A stretch of DNA of 34,346 nucleotides from a virus. Location of the stretch: the IMG/VR virus record IMGVR_UViG_3300023174_000020, positions 1 to 34,346 of that record; one strand, 5' to 3'. The position numbers and the translations under genes were made by a program. Shown here one piece after another: positions 28,346 to 34,346 of this stretch. The first letter of the stretch is position 1, and each line of letters starts with the position of its first letter. The notes beneath the pieces are model-generated. The model was not told where the DNA came from. It saw nothing but the letters and a program-made list of their open reading frames with translations, and ran no database searches.

Positions 28346-30358
28346 TTATGCGATGGCTAAAAAGATATAGCTTGCTGCGTTTGTGTTGATAGCCGCCAAG
28401 ACTGAAGCGTTTACCGCAAAGCCTGTTGATACGGTGGTTACTGAGCCAAGCGTAGCCGCTCCAGTTGAGGCGCTATTCATAAGCAAATACGGGTCTGTCA
28501 ATGTAGTCATGCCACGGGCTGTGTCGTAAACGTACCAATCACCAGTTGAGTCTGTACGTTTAATAAGCACGAACCTAGCGCCGCCAGCACCAAAGCCACA
28601 GTCAATGGTTTGCGTTGAGCCGTTACCTGTGTATGAGCCTACTTTGGAAACGCCAGCGCAAGTTGCAAAGAGATAGGCAACATAAGTGGTTCCTGAACCA
28701 GCATAATAATCTGCAACAGGAATAGTTGTACTTGTTGGAGCAGAAGTAAAAGATGTTAAATCGGATGTAGACGACTGAGTACCATTTAAAACAAAGTAAT
28801 TTTGATACCAATTAGAATTTGGTGAAGTCACAGGTTTTGCGTATGTCCACCAACTTTGAGCCGCATTTCTTGGCTTAATAATCATTAATTCAGGCGCAAC
28901 GCCAAGATTATGATTTATTGTGAATGGATAGCTTCCCGTACCTGTATAGCAAACCTCATCAAAGAAGCCGGGGGCGCGGCGCATAAACCAATCTACAGCA
29001 TTGCCATTATTGTTAATAGAACCGGTGCCAGCGTAACTTATGCCATCCATAGTAAAGGCGGCGGAAACGGCAGCGGCAGAAGATTCAACATTTGTATAGC
29101 AGGGTTGCAAAGTAAACTGACCTCTTAATCGGTCATACATGTACGAGCCATTTGCATATTGGTATGTTCCCTGCCACAATAAATCTGGTGCAAATCCTGC
29201 ACCACTTATTGTTCTAGGCGGTGTATTAGCATTGCTTTGCAATATAGGACTAAACACACTCGTACCCGTAGTAGGCACTTTCATCGGGCCTCTGCGTATG
29301 GCTATGTAGATGATGTCTCCACTACCAAAACTTGAAATGTAAAAACCAGTTGCTGTTGGATAAATAGTTCCTCCAACACCCTCTGCGGCAGAGGAATTGG
29401 CAACAAGGACTGTGCTTCCAGTTAAAGAACAACCACGCATCGTGTCATAAATTTCCCAATCATTACCAGCGCTACTTACCCTTCTTACCATTACCCATTG
29501 AGGCTCGTACCCAAGAGTAATTGTGTTGTTTCCATTAGCTGTAAAACCACCACAGCTAATCACATTGTCCGTACCCGTCAGGCCAAAGCCCCCTGCGTTA
29601 TGGGCGAATAGGTAGGCTACGTAAGTTCGACCTGAAACATTAGCGTTATCGCCAACAGTAAAAACCGTGCTTGTTGGGGCAACACCACCACCTGTTCCCC
29701 AATTAAATCCAGTAGTAGAAGCGGCAGTGGTATTTAAATTAAGATATGAATTTAAAGATGGTAAAGCACGATGGTTTACAAACCAATCTTGTGTATTACT
29801 AGTGCTTTTCACAAAAATACAACCCGGAGCTGACCCTAGTGCATGTGAAATTTGTCGGTCTGTAGCATCGTTACCCGTATAAGTCACAATATCAAAGAAC
29901 TTAGGTTGCTTGCGGAATGTCCATGAGACGTAGTTATTGTTAAGTGTATTAATCGCATCAACGCCAGTATTGCCTGGGCCTATGTAATACCCAGTAGTAG
30001 TTACGCCTTGAATAGCGTCACTCATTGTGACTTGAGCCGCTGTTGTATTTGTTTTTAGCATGTAAGGGCTATTACTAGTACCGGCAGGCCATGTTCCAGT
30101 GCCACGCAATGTATCAACAATCACGTTGTCATTTGTTCCAGTGGCGTTATTTGAACGGTCTTTTGTCCAAATCATCCCGCCTTTAGTCAATAAATCAATG
30201 TTATTTACTAAATATCCGTAAGCGCTGCTATTACCAGGTTGTGATGTACCCGCATACAAAAAGCAAGAGAACACATCTTCAATGTAGTTTGGTACAACAG
30301 CCGCACCACCACCAAAGGCATCGTAACTAGCCGCACCGCTTGTAGCTTGTAATGGCAT
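28346..30358 (-). CDS. Large tail / host-contact protein with DUF7483-like repeats
   Basis: 670 residues from the ATG at 30358 (MPLQATSGAASYDAFGGGAA), in a TAATG overlap with the HNH gene and with GGAGG upstream. Repeated units contain YVAYLFA, followed by G-x-YTGNG-type turns, then a VMVRR or VLIKRTDSTGDWYVYDTARG segment; I count at least three in different states of divergence. This is the DUF7483 style known from phage tail proteins. Probably the receptor-binding fibre or spike; beta-rich with many aromatic residues. Confidence 0.75.
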   Translation of the reverse strand: MPLQATSGAASYDAFGGGAAVVPNYIEDVFSCFLYAGTSQPGNSSAYGYLVNNIDLLTKGGMIWTKDRSNNATGTNDNVIVDTLRGTGTWPAGTSNSPYMLKTNTTAAQVTMSDAIQGVTTTGYYIGPGNTGVDAINTLNNNYVSWTFRKQPKFFDIVTYTGNDATDRQISHALGSAPGCIFVKSTSNTQDWFVNHRALPSLNSYLNLNTTAASTTGFNWGTGGGVAPTSTVFTVGDNANVSGRTYVAYLFAHNAGGFGLTGTDNVISCGGFTANGNNTITLGYEPQWVMVRRVSSAGNDWEIYDTMRGCSLTGSTVLVANSSAAEGVGGTIYPTATGFYISSFGSGDIIYIAIRRGPMKVPTTGTSVFSPILQSNANTPPRTISGAGFAPDLLWQGTYQYANGSYMYDRLRGQFTLQPCYTNVESSAAAVSAAFTMDGISYAGTGSINNNGNAVDWFMRRAPGFFDEVCYTGTGSYPFTINHNLGVAPELMIIKPRNAAQSWWTYAKPVTSPNSNWYQNYFVLNGTQSSTSDLTSFTSAPTSTTIPVADYYAGSGTTYVAYLFATCAGVSKVGSYTGNGSTQTIDCGFGAGGARFVLIKRTDSTGDWYVYDTARGMTTLTDPYLLMNSASTGAATLGSVTTVSTGFAVNASVLAAINTNAASYIFLAIA

Positions 30359-31032
30359 TAAAACCTCCAACCTTTGCTCAAATTCTCATGAGCAGTTATG
30401 ACTTGTAAATTCCAAGGAACGTGCATACCAGCAACATTCTTACCGTTAATTGGGACAATGTGGTCAACATGGTGTTTTATACCAGTTTGGATATATCTTG
30501 CTTCAGAAACATCATACATCTCTTGAATCATAGCTTTATCAATGGCTGATAACCAAGAGGGTGTAGCTGAATCTTGAGCAGCCCTACGCCTTGCGCTAGC
30601 AGCTATGTATCGTTCTTTGTTAGCTTTGTAAAAGTTGCTCGGATACTCGGGATTACGCTCAAGCCAAGCCTTAACTGCTTTTTGTCCATAGGCTCTGATT
30701 TTCTCAGGATTTTTCTCTGCCCATGATTTAGCTAATACTTTAACTTTCTCAGGATTGTCTTTGCGATATTGCTTGGCATAAGCACTACGCTTATCCCTGT
30801 TCTTCTCGTCATATTTCTTGCAAATAGCGGCTTGTTTCTCAGGATTCTTAGCCCTCCACTCACGCAAATATTCACGAGTTTTCTTGCGGCTTTCATCAAT
30901 GTTTGCAAGTCTGCGGTCATTTTGCGCTTTAACTCTGCACTTACGACAAGTGCCATAGTGTTTATTCCTGCGCTTATCTAACTGGAACTCATCCAGCGGC
31001 TTGTCCACATTACATTTTTTGCAGATACACAT
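30358..31032 (-). CDS. HNH endonuclease inserted among tail genes
   Basis: 224 residues. An N-terminal zinc module has C4-x2-C7 and C29-x2-C32 (ICKKC, TCRKC) around a KPLDEFQ segment. The middle is basic with repeated KNPEK / DNPEK units. The C-terminal HNH motif is HHVDHIVPINGKNVAGMHVP, followed by WNLQVITAHENLSKGW (D190, H191, N208, H215). Free-standing HNH genes are selfish homing nucleases or packaging helpers; the position between two tail genes and the unusual basic composition favour homing. Confidence 0.85.
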   Translation of the reverse strand: MCICKKCNVDKPLDEFQLDKRRNKHYGTCRKCRVKAQNDRRLANIDESRKKTREYLREWRAKNPEKQAAICKKYDEKNRDKRSAYAKQYRKDNPEKVKVLAKSWAEKNPEKIRAYGQKAVKAWLERNPEYPSNFYKANKERYIAASARRRAAQDSATPSWLSAIDKAMIQEMYDVSEARYIQTGIKHHVDHIVPINGKNVAGMHVPWNLQVITAHENLSKGWRF

Positions 31033-31034
31033 AA

Positions 31035-31811
31035 TTAGGCTTTAAACTGTGTAACTGAGGCAAGAATGGTGAACGTAGCACTTCCAGTTTTTACCAATAG
31101 ATAGCGGTAACTATCAATTCCACTTGCATTACCAGCAGTAGGCGCACCACCTAACCAGCGTGTAGTCACACCTGATGTAGTGCCATCAACTTGCACAGCA
31201 GAGTTGTAGTAAGCAGTAGAGCCTTGAGTCACCAAGAAAGCCACAGTCATTGACTGACCTGTGGACATCAATGTATTCAGCGATGTACCGCTAGAGCCTC
31301 GGAAGTTAACTGTCCAGTTAGCAGATGCGTTGCTGGTGTAGTACAAGATTGACTGTGTAGTGATGTCGTAGTTAATAGTACCTGTAGCTGCTGTAGCTGA
31401 GACTGTGGCTACCTCGGCGGCATCATTCAAGACAATTGCTGTTTTTGATGATGATCCTGAGAATGTTTGTGTTCCTGTGAAAGTATTGTCTGCAGATGCA
31501 GATAAACCAGAACTAGGTGTTACCCAAGTTGGTGCGCCAACTCCATTTGTTTGCAAGACCTGACCGCTAGTGCCAACTGCCAACATCTGAGTTGTGCCAC
31601 TTGCTGATTGGTAAGGAATTGTCCCGTTTGATCCACCAGCCAAATTGGTTGATGTGGTTGCTGTACTCGCACTTGTTAGAATTGTGCCACTGGTTGATGG
31701 CAAAGTAAGCGTTGTATTTCCAGCCACCGATGGGGCTTGTAAAGTTATAGTCCCTGACGTAGTGCCAGAAATATCAATTGCATTAGGTTTTAGGGTTACT
31801 GACGTTGCCAT
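31035..31811 (-). CDS. Tail fibre-like protein
   Basis: 258 residues, rich in T, S and G. LQAPSVAGNTTLTLPSTSGT and SGQVLQTNGVGAPTWVTPSS are hallmark repeats of phage tail fibre shafts. The C-terminal part (SIDSYRYLLVKTGSATFTIL) ends as a globular tip. It sits between the collagen-like protein and the HNH gene. Confidence 0.75.
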   Translation of the reverse strand: MATSVTLKPNAIDISGTTSGTITLQAPSVAGNTTLTLPSTSGTILTSASTATTSTNLAGGSNGTIPYQSASGTTQMLAVGTSGQVLQTNGVGAPTWVTPSSGLSASADNTFTGTQTFSGSSSKTAIVLNDAAEVATVSATAATGTINYDITTQSILYYTSNASANWTVNFRGSSGTSLNTLMSTGQSMTVAFLVTQGSTAYYNSAVQVDGTTSGVTTRWLGGAPTAGNASGIDSYRYLLVKTGSATFTILASVTQFKA

Positions 31812-31820
31812 ATTTTTCCT

Positions 31821-32525
31821 TTATGGTGTTCCATTTGCAACAATATTAGTTGCTGATGTAATTACCCCAGTTGAAGACATTGATGCAATTGTAGTTGCAC
31901 CATACTTAAATATCAACTTTCCACCCGATTCTTCAATTGTGAAGTTTGTTGTTGTGAGAGAACTTACAGATGGTGTTGCCCATGATGTACTTGTTCCATC
32001 AGTCTTTAAAAACTTCCCAGAATTGCTTGTTTGGGAGGGTAGGGTTGTACCAGCACCCCCAGAAGTCACAAGTTTAATTCTTTCTTGTAACTCAGGAGCT
32101 ACAACCTCACCCACATTGATTTGCTGACCCGTAGATAGGGTAATAACCAACGATCCATCAAAGTCAATTTGGGCATTTGAGACAGAAACGCCATCTTTTC
32201 CATCTAATCCATCTTTTCCATCCCGACCATCTCGACCATTCTTGCCATCTACGCCATGTCTACCATCAGCACCTTTTTCGCCTTTGTCACCCTTATCACC
32301 TTTTTGTGGAACTATGGCTTTGGCAATCTCTAGTTGGGTAGAAACCTTGTTTTCCATGACTTTGATAGCTTCAACTATCAAATCTACATTGTCTTGAACA
32401 GCCTTTTCTTCTTGCTGGCGCATTGCTACAAGAGTTTCTTCCATAGCATTTATAGCATATAACTTCTCATCAAAAGATGAGTCTGCTGACTCTATACTTT
32501 TAATAAGTTCTTTTATATTAGCCAT
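31821..32525 (-). CDS. Collagen-like tail protein
   Basis: 234 residues. N-terminal coiled coil (YAINAMEETLVAMRQQEEKA), then twelve G-X-Y triplets at residues 76-112, beginning GDKGDKGEKGADGRHG, rich in D/K pairs. A beta domain follows, ending SSTGVITSATNIVANGTP, which resembles the end of the 20408 protein. Collagen-like triple helices form rigid shafts in phage fibres. Overlaps the portal gene end by 8 nt. Confidence 0.82.
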   Translation of the reverse strand: MANIKELIKSIESADSSFDEKLYAINAMEETLVAMRQQEEKAVQDNVDLIVEAIKVMENKVSTQLEIAKAIVPQKGDKGDKGEKGADGRHGVDGKNGRDGRDGKDGLDGKDGVSVSNAQIDFDGSLVITLSTGQQINVGEVVAPELQERIKLVTSGGAGTTLPSQTSNSGKFLKTDGTSTSWATPSVSSLTTTNFTIEESGGKLIFKYGATTIASMSSTGVITSATNIVANGTP

Positions 32526-34346
32526 TCTTCAATCCATCTGTAAGCCTTGCTAGGAAATCTTGTTTAACTCTATTTTGTGAGTCTACTTTATCAGCCATCT
32601 GCAATTCAACAATCTTACTCTTGTTCTTAATATCAGCCTCTTTTAGCATCAACTCAGCAATCTTGACCCGCTTGTCAAACTCTCTAGATGCTTCATTATC
32701 TTGATTAGGTAGATTCTTGGTCATTGCCGCCATGTTCTTTGCCTGTACTTCTTGTGGCAATAACTGCGCCTCAACTGACAATTTGATGGCTTCTGCCTTG
32801 TTTTGCTCAGCTTGGCTAGTCTGAACAGCAATATTGGCCTGTGCAGCTTGCATTGCCAACTCTGCTTGCATCTGTTGCATCTGCTGTGCTTCAGGATTAG
32901 GCTTGCTCATCTCATCCAAAGCCGCCATCATCTCGTATCTATTGCTCAAACTTGAATTTGCGATGATTCCTTTGAGAATTACAGGCAAAACAGGTGTATT
33001 TGGGCCAAGAGTCTGCAACAAGCCAATAAATTGCTGCTGTTCGTACTCACGAGCAATGATTCCAAGCGTAGCAGTGGGGATGAAGTTCATGTCAACTGAA
33101 GGGTAACGCTCTGGATCGAACTGCATGAACCTGAAAGCCGCTTTTTTGATGAACGGCACAAGGAAATCTTCTTGGAAGTTGACCAATGTGCGCTTGTACT
33201 TCTTGATGATGGAAGCAACAGCCATCGACATCCCACCACCATCACGGCTTGACTGAGAAACCATGCCGTTAGAGTCAAGAGTTCCAGTAGCTTGCAACAA
33301 CATACGCTCAAAATCTTTGGCAGTTGCTAGGTTATTGGGGTCACTCTGACCAAACTTGAATGGATACAAGATTTCATTAGGGTTGCCATTGGTGAGAATG
33401 GCTTTACCAGCCTTAATCTCAAACTTCATGCCACGGGGGAGGCGAGTAGCATCCATAGCAACCATAGGAGCAGTGGTCAAAGCGAGTGAATCCAAGTGAG
33501 CACGAGTCTGAGCATCAATAGCTTTCTGCATATTGAATGCTTTTTCCACTGTACCTCGCCCCAACAATCGATTAGGCACTGTATCGTCTTGGTATGACAA
33601 CACTGGCCTGTCTTTCATCATGTAAGGGTTTTCTTCAGCCTTGAGCAACATACCATCGTTGGCAATTACGACAATGGCCTCGACCATATCTGAGTAGTCT
33701 TCAGCGGCAGAGTTCTCAGGAAACAACTCAACAATGTCTTTGTTCTCTGCCATGTTGTTCAAATACTCACGGGGTACTAATCCGTAGTACGTCAACAATA
33801 GAACCTTTTCATCTTGGTACTGGCTTACCTCTTGGGTAGGCTCTAGATCGGTATCTTCATAGGTGGGCGTGATGTCTACCTTGCGATAGATGCCTTTTTC
33901 GATTCCTTCTACAACCTTGTGGATTGAGACATACTTCTCAATAGCCACGCCCATACAGTCATCAATGCTTGTCCCGTTGGGGTCAAACAAGAAGTTCTTG
34001 GGGTTGATAGGCATGATCTTGACAGCAATCCTGTCTCTCTCCATCACGCCAATAGCAGCTTGACCCTGCTGATTGGGGATAGGCTGAGTAGAAGGAACAT
34101 ACTCTTTCTCAGTCTTGACGATGATCTCGCCAATGCCTGTTCCATAGATTTCAGCCATCAACTCGATCTGGTCGATAGATTTCCTGATCTTGTCTTTCTT
34201 GAAATCTTCCATCAACTGGTTCTTGATTGCTTCAACATCTATAGGGTTTCCACCTATATCTTGGATGTTGTCTTCAATATCAAAGAAGTCGCCTTGACCA
34301 AAGATAGCTTCCATGATCTCAGCATGGCGAGTCTCTACGGCTTGTT
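32518..34346 (-). CDS. Portal protein, main part (continues from left end of window)
   Basis: Residues from about 78 to 686 of the portal, with the last 127 bases repeating the start of the window. Characteristic portions: GTGIGEIIVKTEKEY, PINPKNFLFDPNGTSIDDCM, the long PVLSYQDDTVPNRLLGRGTV before the stem/wing helices (AFNMQKAIDAQTRAHLDSLA) and a Q/A-rich C-terminal coiled coil (MQQMQAELAMQAAQANIAVQ). Domains and length fit podoviral portals. Coupled to the collagen-like gene. Confidence 0.92.
   Translation of the reverse strand, partial: QAVETRHAEIMEAIFGQGDFFDIEDNIQDIGGNPIDVEAIKNQLMEDFKKDKIRKSIDQIELMAEIYGTGIGEIIVKTEKEYVPSTQPIPNQQGQAAIGVMERDRIAVKIMPINPKNFLFDPNGTSIDDCMGVAIEKYVSIHKVVEGIEKGIYRKVDITPTYEDTDLEPTQEVSQYQDEKVLLLTYYGLVPREYLNNMAENKDIVELFPENSAAEDYSDMVEAIVVIANDGMLLKAEENPYMMKDRPVLSYQDDTVPNRLLGRGTVEKAFNMQKAIDAQTRAHLDSLALTTAPMVAMDATRLPRGMKFEIKAGKAILTNGNPNEILYPFKFGQSDPNNLATAKDFERMLLQATGTLDSNGMVSQSSRDGGGMSMAVASIIKKYKRTLVNFQEDFLVPFIKKAAFRFMQFDPERYPSVDMNFIPTATLGIIAREYEQQQFIGLLQTLGPNTPVLPVILKGIIANSSLSNRYEMMAALDEMSKPNPEAQQMQQMQAELAMQAAQANIAVQTSQAEQNKAEAIKLSVEAQLLPQEVQAKNMAAMTKNLPNQDNEASREFDKRVKIAELMLKEADIKNKSKIVELQMADKVDSQNRVKQDFLARLTDGLKNG
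34220..34346. repeat. 127-bp terminal overlap (copy of 1-127)
   Basis: Bases 34220-34346 equal bases 1-127 exactly and lie in the middle of the portal gene. The length 127 equals a common largest assembly k-mer, so this marks a circular assembly graph, not a biological terminal repeat. The unique genome is 34,219 bp. Confidence 0.95.

Noticed and set aside
31645-32127. 160-codon plus-strand ORF
   Set aside because: Antisense shadow of the two tail fibre genes; no ribosome site.

Overview
The window is a complete, circularly closed genome of a small tailed bacteriophage. Its first and last 127 bases are identical, so the unique length is about 34,219 bp and the portal gene runs across the ends. 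The gene set is that of a podovirus: terminase, a 686-residue portal, scaffold, capsid, short-tail adaptor and stabiliser proteins, three large ejection-type proteins, and no tape measure or sheath. An Rz/Rz1 spanin pair points to a Gram-negative host. Two near-perfect Fur boxes are also compatible with a proteobacterial host, perhaps freshwater, but that is inference. I see no integrase, DNA polymerase, helicase or RNA polymerase, so replication must lean heavily on the host; whether it is temperate is undecided.

Layout. (1) 2008-2792: a 785-bp intergenic control region with a strong rightward promoter, a hairpin-rich leader, two Fur-like boxes and a 31-bp-period repeat. (2) 2793-5615, plus strand: eleven small genes, mostly of unknown function, around a gp88-like protein. 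They are separated by a recurring two-hairpin cassette with an AAAGGCTTAAAA-type ribosome binding leader and end at a UUCG terminator; the stretch is visibly rich in CTAG. (3) 7844-5724, minus strand: a 57-residue ribbon-helix-helix-like protein, a promoter followed by a structured conditional-terminator-like RNA, then replication/recombination genes (replisome-organiser-like, RuvC-like). (4) 7960-11408, plus strand: recombination module (Erf-like annealing protein, YqaJ/lambda-type exonuclease, SSB-tail protein), a pseudoknot-like element, a winged-helix protein and several small ORFs. A very acidic protein at 11932 follows, ended by a strong terminator at 12254. (5) Minus strand from 2007 through the ends and on down to 11362: one long late operon. 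In transcription order it holds terminases, portal, tail fibre-like proteins with an inserted HNH endonuclease, scaffold, capsid, small virion proteins, adaptor and stabiliser, ejection proteins, lysis genes (holin candidate, Rz/Rz1), a metallophosphoesterase and an M15 endolysin.

Regulation. A 16-bp sequence, AAGTACNCACTAACTT, occurs three times, always with only the N varying: just upstream of the small terminase (start of the late operon), at the end of the early operon, and just upstream of the winged-helix gene. It looks like the master operator or activator site of this phage. A second motif, AACACTA, clusters around the divergent promoters beside the ribbon-helix-helix gene. With two intergenic RNAs whose stems interleave (7531-7650 and 10190-10265), these are the most novel-looking parts of the window.
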